A stretch of 50,955 nucleotides of DNA from a bacterium. Lineage in GTDB: Bacteria; Planctomycetota; UBA1135; GCA-002686595. Shown here one piece after another: positions 32,525 to 40,661 of this stretch. Under the pieces are notes generated by a model. That model was not told where the DNA came from, searched no databases, and was given only the letters and a program-made list of their open reading frames with translations. The position numbers and the translations under genes were made by a program. The stretch lies in assembly GCA_024226735.1 (NCBI GenBank), contig JAAELL010000480.1, positions 1 through 50,955 on the forward strand. Reading direction: 5' to 3'. Numbering within the stretch: the stretch's first letter is position 1; each line of letters begins with the position of its first letter.

Positions 32525-34372
32525 ATGTCCGATTCCGCCCGCAAGGGGCCCGCCTGGTCGATGGATGGAGTCCCGACCCGCCCCGGGGTCTACCTCTTCA
32601 AGGACGCGAGCGGAAAGGTCCTCTACGTCGGCAAGGCGCGCAGCCTGCGGGCGCGGCTCACGTCCTACCGGCGGCCGGGCGGTGATGGGCGGCTCCTGAT
32701 CGCCTTTCTCGACCAGGACGCAAAGTCGGTCGAGACGATCGTGACGCGCACCGAGCAAGAGGCGCTCTTGCTCGAGGACACGCTGATCAAGCAGCACAAG
32801 CCGCCCCACAACGTGCGGCTCAAGGACGACAAGTCCTTTCTGATGATTCGGCTCGACCGCGGCGAGCGCTTTCCGCGGCTCAAGTTCGTGCGTGCCCACA
32901 ACCCCAAGGAGGGCAAGGCGGGCGGGCGCAGCCGCTTCTTCGGGCCCTACGCGACGGCGAGCGCCGTGCGCGGCACGCTGTCGGACCTGCACCGCGTCGT
33001 GCCTTTGCGCGACTGCCCCGACTCGGTGATGAACCACCGCTCGCGCCCGTGCCTCAAGCACCAGATCGGGCTGTGCTCCGCGCCGTGCGTCGACCTCATC
33101 GACCAGGCCGCGTACACAGACCTCGTGACCCGCGCGGAGCGCATCCTCTCGGGGGACACGACCGAGCTGGAGCAGGACCTCGAGCGGCGCATGCTCGACG
33201 CATCGGGCGAGCTCGAGTATGAGCGCGCCGGCGCGTGGCGCGATCGGCTGGCGGCGCTGCGTCGCACCGTCGAGGGGCAGGGCGTGCGGCCACGCGACAA
33301 GATCGACCGCGACGTCCTTGGTCTCGCGCGGCGCGGTGACGACGCACTCGTGCACCGGCTCGCCTTCCGCGAGGGACGGTTGTCGGAGAGCCGCTCGCAC
33401 CACTTCCGCTCGCAGCTGCCCGACGAGGAGCTCATGCACGTCGTGCTGACCGCCCTCTACGGCGGCGGCCGGCGCGCCGTGCCGCAGGAGCTCGTCCTGC
33501 CCATGATGCCCGCCGAGGAGGAGTTGCTCGGGATCGCCCTCGGCAACGGCGTGCGGCTGTTCGTGCCGTCCGGCGGTGACAAGAAGCGCATGCTCGACCT
33601 CGCGGGGGAGAACGCGCGCGACGGGCTCGTGCGGCGCGTCGCGGAAGCGAGCCGCGACGAAGAGGCACTGGAGCAGCTCGTCGCGATCCTCGACCTCTCG
33701 CCCGCGACCGAGGTGATGGATTGCTTCGACATCTCGAACATGCAGGACGCGCACGTGGTCGCGAGCCGCGTGCGCTTCCGCCGCGGCCACCCCGACCGCG
33801 CCGGCTACCGCCGCTTCAAGGTGCGCGGCGTGCACGGACAAGACGACTTCGCGTCGATGCACGAGGTCGTGTACCGCAGCCTCAAGCGCGGCGTGCGCGA
33901 AGGCGATGTGCCCGACCTCGTCGTGATCGACGGTGGCGACAAACAGCTCGCGCGCGCGCTCGAAGCGCGCGCGGAGGCGGGGGCTTGGGAAGTCGCGATG
34001 GTCGGCCTCGCGAAGGCGCGCTCCGAGCGCACCGTCAAGGGCAAGCGCAAGGAGGCGAGCGAGGAGCGCGTCTGGCTGCCGGGCGCCACGGCGCCGATCG
34101 AGCTGGCCCGGCACAGTCCGGCGCGGCTCTTGCTCGAGCGGCTGCGCGACGAAGCGCACCGCTTCGCGATCACCTACCACCGCAAGGAACGCGGCAAGAT
34201 CAAGAGCCGGCTCGACTCCATTCCCGGAGTCGGTCCGGCGAAGCGCAAGGCGCTCCTGCGCAAGCTCGGCAGCGTCGCGGGCGTTGCGCGGGCGAGCGTC
34301 GAGGAGCTGTTGACGATCGACGGGATCAGCCCGGAATTGGCGAAGGTGATCGAGGAAGCGCTAAGGAAGTGA
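32525..34372 (+). CDS. uvrC: Excinuclease ABC subunit C
   Basis: The 615-aa product has the full UvrC layout: an N-terminal GIY-YIG nuclease (PTRPGVYLFKDASGKVLYVG, KARSLRARL), a Cys-containing segment (LKHQIGLCSAPCVDLI), a UVR motif, and an RNase H-like nuclease (DCFDISNMQDAHVVASRV, LVVIDGGDKQLARAL). It ends in tandem helix-hairpin-helix motifs (LDSIPGVGPAKRKALLRKLG, LTIDGISPELAKVIEEAL). It makes the dual incisions around a lesion held by UvrB. Length is normal (~600 aa). The ATG at 32525 gives the standard N-terminus; upstream in-frame codons run into the inverted-repeat element. Confidence 0.96.
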   Translation: MSDSARKGPAWSMDGVPTRPGVYLFKDASGKVLYVGKARSLRARLTSYRRPGGDGRLLIAFLDQDAKSVETIVTRTEQEALLLEDTLIKQHKPPHNVRLKDDKSFLMIRLDRGERFPRLKFVRAHNPKEGKAGGRSRFFGPYATASAVRGTLSDLHRVVPLRDCPDSVMNHRSRPCLKHQIGLCSAPCVDLIDQAAYTDLVTRAERILSGDTTELEQDLERRMLDASGELEYERAGAWRDRLAALRRTVEGQGVRPRDKIDRDVLGLARRGDDALVHRLAFREGRLSESRSHHFRSQLPDEELMHVVLTALYGGGRRAVPQELVLPMMPAEEELLGIALGNGVRLFVPSGGDKKRMLDLAGENARDGLVRRVAEASRDEEALEQLVAILDLSPATEVMDCFDISNMQDAHVVASRVRFRRGHPDRAGYRRFKVRGVHGQDDFASMHEVVYRSLKRGVREGDVPDLVVIDGGDKQLARALEARAEAGAWEVAMVGLAKARSERTVKGKRKEASEERVWLPGATAPIELARHSPARLLLERLRDEAHRFAITYHRKERGKIKSRLDSIPGVGPAKRKALLRKLGSVAGVARASVEELLTIDGISPELAKVIEEALRK

Positions 34373-34373
34373 G

Positions 34374-35351
34374 CTACTGCTCGCGCGCGAATGCCCGCGC
34401 CTGCTCGAGGCTCATGGCCGAGATCTCCACGTCGCGCTCGCGCAACAGCTCGAGCAGCTCGGGCTGCGCCTCCCAGTTGGGTCGCTCGAACTCGAAAGCG
34501 AGCCATCCGTCGCCCTTGGGGGCGAAGCGCGCGACGAGCACGCCGTCTTGGTGGGTGAGCTCGGTCAGGGCGCGCAGGAACGGCACGTAGAAGCCGGCGG
34601 CCTCGCGGTTCTCGGCGGCCGTTGCGACCACCATGCCCTCGACCACGCGGGCGAGCTCGGCGGGGGACAAGGGGACGTGCACCTCGATCGTTCCGCCGTC
34701 GAGGACGATCCACGGCTCGCCACGCTCGGCGCGCGCGACCCACTGCTCGAGCGTCGCCCGCGAGAGGTCGCCGATCTCGACCTTTCCCTCGCCCTCTGCA
34801 CCTAGGAGCGCGCCACGGTTGGTGAGGAGCAAGCGGTTCAGGCCGGCGTTGAGCCGCTCGAGGCCGAGCCGCGCGTTGGTCATCGTCACGTGCTGGGCAA
34901 TGCCGAGCTTGCCGTCGTCGTCGACGAACAGGCGCGCACGATCGACGCGAATGTTGTCCGCGAACTCGGCTGCGGCCTGGCGCATCACCTCCTCGTCGGG
35001 ATCCTCGAGTGGCTCGGACAACTTGGGCGAGTCGAGGTCGAGCAGAAACGGCCAGTCGTAGAAGACGAAGTAGCGCCGGCCACCGGCGATCGCCTCGACG
35101 ATGCGTGCAGCCGAATCCACGTCGCCCGGTGTCGCCTTCGCGTAGCTCTCGATCTCGAGGCTCTCGCCGGTCCAATCGACCTCGGTCCCGGACGCGTGCA
35201 CGCCCCGGTAGAGCAGGGCGAGCTCGAGCGTGTCGCGCTCGGCGTCGTGGCGTACGTAGACCTCCTCGCCCTCGTAGCGGAAGGCGAGACACGAGGGCAG
35301 GACGAGGGCCGCGAGAAGAGCAGCCACGAGGGAGCGAAGGGGGGTCGGCAT
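34374..35351 (-). CDS. Putative lipoprotein, unknown function
   Basis: The 325-aa precursor has a lipoprotein signal (MPTPLRSLVAALLAALVLPS followed by Cys21). The mature part is rich in charged residues and strands, beginning FRYEGEEVYVRHDAERDTLE and reading like a planctomycete envelope protein with repeated RVDRARLFVDDDGKLGI-type strands. No enzyme motif is seen. It ends 1 base from the uvrC stop, convergent, with no space for a terminator, and is divergent from the TMEM175-like gene 102 bases away. The frame continues upstream, but only the ATG at 35351 gives an export signal. Confidence 0.7.
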   Translation of the reverse strand: MPTPLRSLVAALLAALVLPSCLAFRYEGEEVYVRHDAERDTLELALLYRGVHASGTEVDWTGESLEIESYAKATPGDVDSAARIVEAIAGGRRYFVFYDWPFLLDLDSPKLSEPLEDPDEEVMRQAAAEFADNIRVDRARLFVDDDGKLGIAQHVTMTNARLGLERLNAGLNRLLLTNRGALLGAEGEGKVEIGDLSRATLEQWVARAERGEPWIVLDGGTIEVHVPLSPAELARVVEGMVVATAAENREAAGFYVPFLRALTELTHQDGVLVARFAPKGDGWLAFEFERPNWEAQPELLELLRERDVEISAMSLEQARAFAREQ

Positions 35352-35440
35352 GTCCTGGATGGCAAGTGGGGTCGAGGGGCGACGTGCTATGCGCGCGCGG
35401 GGCCGAATTATCACGCTGGAATCGCCCCGGATCGGTCCCT

Positions 35441-35446
35441 TACGCT
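35441..35446 (+). promoter_or_regulatory. Weak -10-like element before the TMEM175-type gene
   Basis: TACGCT (3/6 match to TATAAT) is 7 bases before the ATG at 35454, which has no Shine-Dalgarno sequence. It is a weak match on its own, listed because it fits the spacing seen at several other genes. Confidence 0.22.
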
Positions 35447-35453
35447 CTCTTTC

Positions 35454-36224
35454 ATGGGCTATCGCGAGCACAAGCGCACCCTCTTCGGCCGCGGCGAGCG
35501 CGATTTCCGCTGGCGCGGGGGGGACGTGTCCCGGCTCGAGGGTCTCTCCGACGCCGTCTTTGCCCTCGCCCTGACGTTGATCGTGGTCAGCCTCGAAGTG
35601 CCGCGGACCTACGCCGATATGGTCGAGGCGTTCGTCCAGATCCCGGTCTTTCTCGTCTGCTTCGCCCTGCTCTTCCTCGTGTGGCACGCGCATTTCCAGT
35701 TCCACCGCCGCTACGGGCTCGAGGACCCGTGGACGATCTTCCTCAATGCGGTGCTGCTGTTCGTCGTGCTGCTGTACGTCTATCCGCTGAAGTTCCTCTT
35801 CTCGCTGCTCTACAACTACCTCGTGCTGCGCCGCGGTCCGTACGTACGCGATGCGAGCGGGGACGAGCTGATCGAGGGCGGCGAGCGCCTACCGATCCTG
35901 GACATGGCCGAGAACATGCAGCCGCTCATGATCGTCTACAGCGTGGGCTTCACTCTGCTGTGGCTGCTGCTCGCCCTGATGACGCGACATGCGGGCAAGC
36001 GCGCCGACGGACTCGAGCTCGATGCGCGCGAGCGTGAGCTGACGCGGCTCACGATCATCAACCACATGATCCCGGTCACGTTCGGGATCGCCTCGATCGC
36101 ATTCGCGCTGCTCGGCGGGGTGTGGGTCGGCGTGTCGGGCATGATCTACATGTTCCTCGGCGTCGCGCACACGGTGCACGGACGACGCACGGTGAAGGCG
36201 ATGAAGCCGCTGCGTCCCGAGTGA
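35454..36224 (+). CDS. TMEM175-family potassium channel-like membrane protein
   Basis: The 256-aa product has six membrane helices. The first carries the family signature RLEGLSDAVFALALTLIVVS (R..x-SD...T), whose residues form the pore and filter region in TMEM175 channels; the usual Phe before Ser is Leu here. Bacterial members are tetramers with one six-helix unit, consistent with this length. A conspicuous loop (LRRGPYVRDASGDELIEGGE) sits between helices 4 and 5. Expected role is a K+ leak conductance in the inner membrane. It faces the broken kelch gene at its 3' end. Confidence 0.85.
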   Translation: MGYREHKRTLFGRGERDFRWRGGDVSRLEGLSDAVFALALTLIVVSLEVPRTYADMVEAFVQIPVFLVCFALLFLVWHAHFQFHRRYGLEDPWTIFLNAVLLFVVLLYVYPLKFLFSLLYNYLVLRRGPYVRDASGDELIEGGERLPILDMAENMQPLMIVYSVGFTLLWLLLALMTRHAGKRADGLELDARERELTRLTIINHMIPVTFGIASIAFALLGGVWVGVSGMIYMFLGVAHTVHGRRTVKAMKPLRPE

Positions 36225-36231
36225 CTCGCGA

Positions 36232-36705
36232 TCAGAAGAACGTCAGCGAGACGCCGTCCGTGAAGTTCGAGGTCGGCGCGGGATCGAGGCCGCTGCTCAT
36301 CGGGGGTTATACCTCGTCCGTCAGAACGTCTCCCTCCACGTAGCCCCCAGCGAAGATCGCCAACGGGCCAACGGTCGCGGCGGAGACCGTTCGGCGTGGG
36401 TTCGCAAGGGAGCCGACCGACCACAGGCCCGTTGCCGTGTCGAAGATGTCGACGTGATCGCTGTCGGTCGGATTCGGCCCTCCGATGGCGCGAATGCCTC
36501 CGGCGAACAGCACGCGCCTGCCCAGGCTCGTGCCCGAGAGGAGGCCGCGTGGCTGCGTGAGCGAATCCTGAGACCACTGGGCCGAGCTCGGGACGGCGCA
36601 GACCATTGCGATTGCGAGCGTGAGCGGTCCTCCGGACGGCTGAAGGATCGTGCGGGGCGACGGCGGGATGATCATGCGGGCATGATCCGAACCGGGCAGG
36701 ATCAT
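36232..36705 (-). pseudogene. Remnant of a secreted kelch-repeat protein
   Basis: The frame starts at ATG 36705 (or 36675), has a signal-peptide-like stretch (LTLAIAMVCAVPSSA) and the beginning of kelch-type repeats (GRRVLFAGGIRAIGG, DHVDIFDTATGLWSVGSLAN, AIFAGGYVEGDVLTDEV). It then hits TAA at 36307-36309. In the same frame it continues for 24 codons as PPMSSGLDPAPTSNFTDGVSLTFF to TGA 36232. That ending matches the C-terminal tail of the protein at 1-193. A complete kelch propeller needs about 300 residues, so most repeats have been lost by internal deletion, leaving the two ends. Confidence 0.65.
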
Positions 36706-36795
36706 TTCGCGCCAACGCGGCCGCGACAGTCAGAGCCGCCCGCGCCGCACGCGCCGTACCGCAAGAGCTCGCCGGCCCTGTCGCCTACTGGAGCC

Positions 36796-37260
36796 CTACT
36801 GGGGCTGGAGGATCGCGATCCACCGCTCGAGGTCGTCCGCGGCGAAGCCTTCGCTACCGCCGTCGATGATGCCGATGCCCGGCACGGGTGCGACGACGCG
36901 CGGGGCGGACAGGACTTCGTCCGCCACGAGCAGCGCGACGCGCTCGTCGATGACCGTCTCGGTGTACGCCGTGAAGGCCTCGCGCTCCTGGGGCGCGATC
37001 TCGAAGCCGAGGGCGGGCAGGCCGAGGACGTTCGACGTCTCGAACGCGCGGCTGACGTGGAATGTGGTCGGCGGGCCGAGGTGCAGGGTCTCGCCCGCGT
37101 GCTCGTAGGCCGAGCCCTCTGGCCCGACGACGCGCAGCTCGATCGTCGCCCGCGCGGCGCCGGGCGCATCTGGAGATGCCTGCGGTTCGGATTCGGACGA
37201 GCGGCAGGCGAAGGCGGCGAGTGGGAGGACCAGGGCGAGGAGGGCTTTGCGTCGGTTCAT
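36796..37260 (-). CDS. Lipoprotein with a SecDF P1-head-like domain
   Basis: The 154-aa precursor has a lipoprotein signal (MNRRKALLALVLPLAAFAC, Cys19). The C-terminal ~100 residues resemble the P1 head subdomain of SecD/SecDF: FEIAPQEREAFTAYTETVID, ERVALLVADEVLSAPRVVAP, then GIGIIDGGSEGFAADDLERW. In SecD this part sits in the periplasm between membrane helices. Here it stands alone with no membrane helices. It may be a decoy or partner in protein export, or an unrelated use of the fold. It is preceded by TAAGAT 4 bases before the ATG. The gene lies 43 bases after the M61 peptidase gene. Confidence 0.72.
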   Translation of the reverse strand: MNRRKALLALVLPLAAFACRSSESEPQASPDAPGAARATIELRVVGPEGSAYEHAGETLHLGPPTTFHVSRAFETSNVLGLPALGFEIAPQEREAFTAYTETVIDERVALLVADEVLSAPRVVAPVPGIGIIDGGSEGFAADDLERWIAILQPQ

Positions 37261-37264
37261 GCCA

Positions 37265-37270
37265 ATCTTA
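37265..37270 (-). promoter_or_regulatory. -10-like element before the SecD-head lipoprotein
   Basis: TAAGAT (4/6 match to TATAAT) on the minus strand lies 4 bases before the ATG at 37260. No Shine-Dalgarno sequence is present. Confidence 0.3.
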
Positions 37271-37303
37271 CTGGGAAGCAGTGCCTGTCGGTTTCGAGAT
37301 GCC

Positions 37304-39085
37304 TCAGCGGACGGAGGTCAGCCACCCCTCCCGGATCCGCAGCTGCTCTTCCGTCGCGTCGCCGCGGAACGCGAGCGTCGGGATCATCGTCGGGTCGTCT
37401 CCGAGCGTCACTTCGACTTCGTGCTCCTCGTCGCCGCGCGTGAGCGTGACGGTGACGACGTCGCCGGGCGCGTGCTCGCGCAGGAAGGCGTTCGCGGACT
37501 CGAACGCCGCGTCGTCGACCGCGACGATGCGGTCGCCGGGGCGCGGGCCGGACGGGGCTTCCTCCGGCTCCCCTCCACGCCGACCCGAGACGCGGTTGCC
37601 GCGGAGCGGAAAGGGGAACGAGCACGGAATCAGCTCCTCCGTGTATTCGATGCCGGCGTACGCGAAGTATTCGGCGAGCGGCGGGTCGAGGGTCCCGCGG
37701 ACGTGCCGGGCGAAGAACTCGCCGAAGTCGTAGTTGCTGATGGCGGTGCACGTGCGCTCGACGTCCGTCTCCTCGAACCCGACGCCGCGCTCCGCAAACC
37801 AGCGGTTCATGAACCGCATCACGTCGTTCAGCGACATGCGGTTGTCGGTCTCGTGGCGGATCTTGAGGTCGATCATCGCGGCGAGGAGCTCGCCCTTGCC
37901 GTAGTAGTCGACGCGCGAGCCGTCCTCGTCGCGGAAGCGGTGCCACGTGTTGCGGCTGGACCAGTAGACGGAGTGCTCCTTGCGGCGGTCCTTGTTCAGC
38001 TCGCGCCCGACGATGCGCTGCACGAGGGCCAGGTACTCGTCCTGATCGATGATGCCCGTCCGCACGAGCGTCAGGTCACCGAAGTACGACGTCCAGCCCT
38101 CCGACACCCACAGGTTGCCCGTGTAGTTCTCGCGTTGGTAGTCGAAGGGGCCGAGCGACACAGGCCGGATGCGCTTCACGTTCCACGCGTGGAAGAACTC
38201 GTGCGCGGTCACCGAGGCGCCGGCCTCGGGGTCGCGCTTCTGCGATTCGGCGCGCAGCCCGACTGTGGTCGAGTTGAGGTGCTCGAGTCCGCCGCCACCC
38301 GGCAGGCTGAACAGGAACACGTAGTTCCGGAATGGGTAGCTTCCATAGAGCTCGCCGATATTCGTCACGATCCGGCGCACGATGTCGACGAACGCGTCGA
38401 TGTCGAAGTCGTACTCTTGCGCATTCTCGAAGAAGACGCACGAGAACGGCGTCCCGTTCACCTCGAACGTGCGCTCCTCGTAGATGCCGAACGTCGTCGG
38501 CGCGTCGATGAACGTGTCGTAGTCGCGCGCGTAGCGCACGTCCGGATCCTCGGTGGGGAGGAGCCCGTTCGCGACGCGCCAGTCCTCGGGGACGACGTAG
38601 CGCGACGTGACGGGGCGGTCCTTCGCGCCGCGCACGTACAGGTACGTGCGTGGCGCGCTGAGTCGCAGCCCGGTCACCGGGCCGGAATCGCCGCGCGCCG
38701 GGGGACCGAAGCGTCCGCGGCGCGACGCGGACACGCTGTAGGACACATGCAGGTGCGTGTGCCCGGCGGTGTCGACCGACCACGTGTCCTGGTTCATGCG
38801 CGTGACGCCGAGCTCGGCGGCCTGCTCGCCGTGCACGGTGAGGTCGCGCACGCCGTCGCCGTAGTGCCCGATGCCGTACGCGCCTGGCGTCCACGCCGGC
38901 ATCGCGAGGTGCAGAGTCGGACGCTGGACCTGGTCGACGACCATCTCGACGAGGAAGCTCTCGCGGTCCTCGGAGACGGTCGTCGTGTAGGAGATGTCGA
39001 GCGGCGTCAGATCGTCGCGGTTGGCCTGGGCGCTCGCGAACGAGCCTGCGAGGACTGCGGCGAAAGCGGCGAGGAAGAGCTTCAT
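37304..39085 (-). CDS. M61 family metallopeptidase (glycyl aminopeptidase-like) with PDZ domain, secreted
   Basis: The 593-aa precursor starts with a signal peptide (MKLFLAAFAAVLAGSFASAQ). The N-terminal beta domain (MPAWTPGAYGIGHYGDGVRD) is typical of M61. The gluzincin zinc site is HEFFH at 295-299 in TAHEFFHAWNVKRIRP, with the third ligand Glu329 in LWVSEGWTSYFGDL. The last ~100 residues look like a PDZ domain (PRPGDRIVAVDDAAFESANA). Family members are exported aminopeptidases preferring Gly/Ala. The catalytic residues are intact. An 11-G run lies 15 bases upstream of its ATG. Confidence 0.92.
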   Translation of the reverse strand: MKLFLAAFAAVLAGSFASAQANRDDLTPLDISYTTTVSEDRESFLVEMVVDQVQRPTLHLAMPAWTPGAYGIGHYGDGVRDLTVHGEQAAELGVTRMNQDTWSVDTAGHTHLHVSYSVSASRRGRFGPPARGDSGPVTGLRLSAPRTYLYVRGAKDRPVTSRYVVPEDWRVANGLLPTEDPDVRYARDYDTFIDAPTTFGIYEERTFEVNGTPFSCVFFENAQEYDFDIDAFVDIVRRIVTNIGELYGSYPFRNYVFLFSLPGGGGLEHLNSTTVGLRAESQKRDPEAGASVTAHEFFHAWNVKRIRPVSLGPFDYQRENYTGNLWVSEGWTSYFGDLTLVRTGIIDQDEYLALVQRIVGRELNKDRRKEHSVYWSSRNTWHRFRDEDGSRVDYYGKGELLAAMIDLKIRHETDNRMSLNDVMRFMNRWFAERGVGFEETDVERTCTAISNYDFGEFFARHVRGTLDPPLAEYFAYAGIEYTEELIPCSFPFPLRGNRVSGRRGGEPEEAPSGPRPGDRIVAVDDAAFESANAFLREHAPGDVVTVTLTRGDEEHEVEVTLGDDPTMIPTLAFRGDATEEQLRIREGWLTSVR

Positions 39086-39100
39086 GCGAATCGGGGTCGA

Positions 39101-39111
39101 GGGGGGGGGGG
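39101..39111. repeat. Run of 11 G upstream of the M61 gene
   Basis: Eleven consecutive G on the plus strand (11 C on the coding strand) start 16 bases before the M61 ATG. It is the longest homopolymer I noticed in the window. Such tracts slip in replication and sequencing, so the true length is uncertain. Confidence 0.9.
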
Positions 39112-39140
39112 CGCGGGGGGCGGACCACCGTAGCGTGGAC

Positions 39141-40091
39141 TCACCCGCGCGGGTGGTACAGCCGATGGATGCTGCGCACGTGCGCGGCGTCGAGGTGGGT
39201 GTAGATCTCGGTCGTCCGGATCGAGGCGTGGCCGAGCATCTCCTGCACCGCACGCAGATCGGCGCCGCCCTCGATCAGGTGGCTCGCGAAGGAGTGGCGC
39301 AGGGTGTGGGGCGAGAGGCTGGGAGCCAGGCCGGCCGAGAGTGCGGCGGCCTTGACGCGGCGCCACGCGTCGACGCGCGAGAGTGGGCGGCCCGAGCGCG
39401 ACAGGAAGACCTCCTGGCGGCGCGCCGTGCCGAGCACGTCGTGCCTTCCGCCATCGATCCACGTGAGCAGGGCGGAACGCGCGCGCTCGCCCAGGGGCAC
39501 GAGGCGCATCTTGTCCCCCTTGCCGACCAGCCGCAGCACGCGCAGCTCGGACTCGAGGTCCTGGGTCCGCAGGCGCACCGCTTCGGAGACGCGCGCGCCG
39601 GAGGCGTACAGGACCTCGAGCAGGGCCCGGTCGCGCTGGGCGCGCCAGCCGTCGCCCTCGAAGGCCCCCAGGAGGGCCTCGACGTCGGCGACCGTCAGCG
39701 TGTGCGGCAGGTGCCGGCGCAGGATCGGCGCGGGGATGCGGGCGCTCGGATCGATGCGCAGCCGGCCCTCGGCGATCAGGAACCGCAGCAGCATGCGCAC
39801 GGCGACGAGCCCGCGCGCCACGCTCGCCTCCGCCGCCCCGAGCGAGCGACGATCGGCGAGGTAATCGACCAGATCGTCGGGCTCGAGCTCCCGCACCTCG
39901 CGCGTCCCGCGCTGCCCCGCCCAGCGCAGGAACCACTGGAGATCGCCGCGGTAGCTCGCCAGGCTCGTGTGGGCGAGCCCCACCTCGACCCGCATCGCGT
40001 CGAGAAAGTCCTCGAGGTCGGCGGCGAGGGCGGGCGGGATCGGTTCGCGCGGCACCCGGATAGACGACCAGCCCGGGAGGTGGGGGCGCAA
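39141..40091 (-). CDS. Tyrosine recombinase, XerC/XerD type
   Basis: The product is about 316 aa from TTG 40091; GTG 40055 is an alternative. The N-terminal SAM-like core-binding domain (LEDFLDAMRVEVGLAHTSLA, SYRGDLQWFLRWA) fits Xer proteins. All catalytic residues are present: Arg in YASGARVSEAVRL, Lys in VGKGDKMRLVPL, HTLRHSFASHLIEGG, LGHASIRTTEIYTHLD with His and the nucleophile Tyr. Xer pairs resolve chromosome dimers at dif. It is most like XerD, but the XerC/XerD split cannot be settled here and the partner is not in the window. No dif site is seen. Confidence 0.9.
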   Translation of the reverse strand: MRPHLPGWSSIRVPREPIPPALAADLEDFLDAMRVEVGLAHTSLASYRGDLQWFLRWAGQRGTREVRELEPDDLVDYLADRRSLGAAEASVARGLVAVRMLLRFLIAEGRLRIDPSARIPAPILRRHLPHTLTVADVEALLGAFEGDGWRAQRDRALLEVLYASGARVSEAVRLRTQDLESELRVLRLVGKGDKMRLVPLGERARSALLTWIDGGRHDVLGTARRQEVFLSRSGRPLSRVDAWRRVKAAALSAGLAPSLSPHTLRHSFASHLIEGGADLRAVQEMLGHASIRTTEIYTHLDAAHVRSIHRLYHPRG

Positions 40092-40156
40092 GGTCCGATG
40101 CGATGCAACGGTGTTCTTACATTTGGCCCGCTTGGGACCGCAGGAGGGCGTAGCGG

Positions 40157-40185
40157 TTGTCCCCAGATCGGGACGCCCCTATACT
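40157..40185 (+). promoter_or_regulatory. Sigma-70-type promoter of the TraR/DksA-like gene
   Basis: TTGTCC (4/6) and TATACT (5/6) are separated by 17 bases. The ATG is 80 bases further on. The leader contains a 6-bp GAGGGG/CCCCTC hairpin near 40199-40217. Confidence 0.55.
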
Positions 40186-40265
40186 TCCGCGCCCGCGCGA
40201 GGGGTATGAGGCCCCTCGTCGCCCCGTTTTGTGCTCTCGGCAGGCGGTATTGCGTCGAATCCGAC

Positions 40266-40634
40266 ATGGCAAAGAAGCTCTCCGCAGCGGAACAGAAGCA
40301 GTTCGAAGGCATGTTGAAGCACATGCTGGCCGTGCTCTCTGGAGACATCCAGAACCTCGAGGACGAGGCGCTCGGCAATGGAACCGATCACAACAACGTC
40401 TCAGCCGAAGACTCGGGTGGCGAGATCAACGCGATGGAGCTCTCCCTGGAGCTGCTCGAGCACGATGAGAAGACCGTCAACGAGGTCATGGACGCCCTCG
40501 ACCGGGTCAAGAAGGGCGTTTTCGGCATCTGCGAGGCGTGCAAGAAGCCGATTCGCAAGACGCGCCTGCAGGCGGTGCCACACGCCCGCAAGTGCATCGA
40601 CTGCCAGCGCGCCTCCGAAGTCGACATGTTCTGA
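40266..40634 (+). CDS. TraR/DksA-family zinc-finger protein
   Basis: The 122-aa protein has a helical N-terminal coiled-coil region (KQFEGMLKHMLAVLSGDIQN) and a C-terminal C4 zinc finger: GICEACKKPIRKTRL then PHARKCIDCQRASE (CxxC-17-CxxC). The family binds the RNA polymerase secondary channel and adjusts transcription, in E. coli together with ppGpp. The acidic tip expected between the two helices (ALGNGTDHNN) is present but unlike the DxxDxA of E. coli DksA, so strict DksA function is not proven. Its own promoter lies upstream, and lspA follows 27 bases later. Confidence 0.88.
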   Translation: MAKKLSAAEQKQFEGMLKHMLAVLSGDIQNLEDEALGNGTDHNNVSAEDSGGEINAMELSLELLEHDEKTVNEVMDALDRVKKGVFGICEACKKPIRKTRLQAVPHARKCIDCQRASEVDMF

Positions 40635-40661
40635 TCTGCGCGGCGGGATGCGGGTCGAGTG

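Noticed and set aside
36706..36795. Additional small gene between the kelch remnant and the SecD-head lipoprotein
   Set aside because: No start with a plausible ribosome site or protein-like sequence is visible in these 90 bases.
39141..40091. Integrase of a genomic island
   Set aside because: The protein has XerC/D length and motifs and is flanked by ordinary chromosomal genes, with no attachment-site repeat or tRNA nearby.
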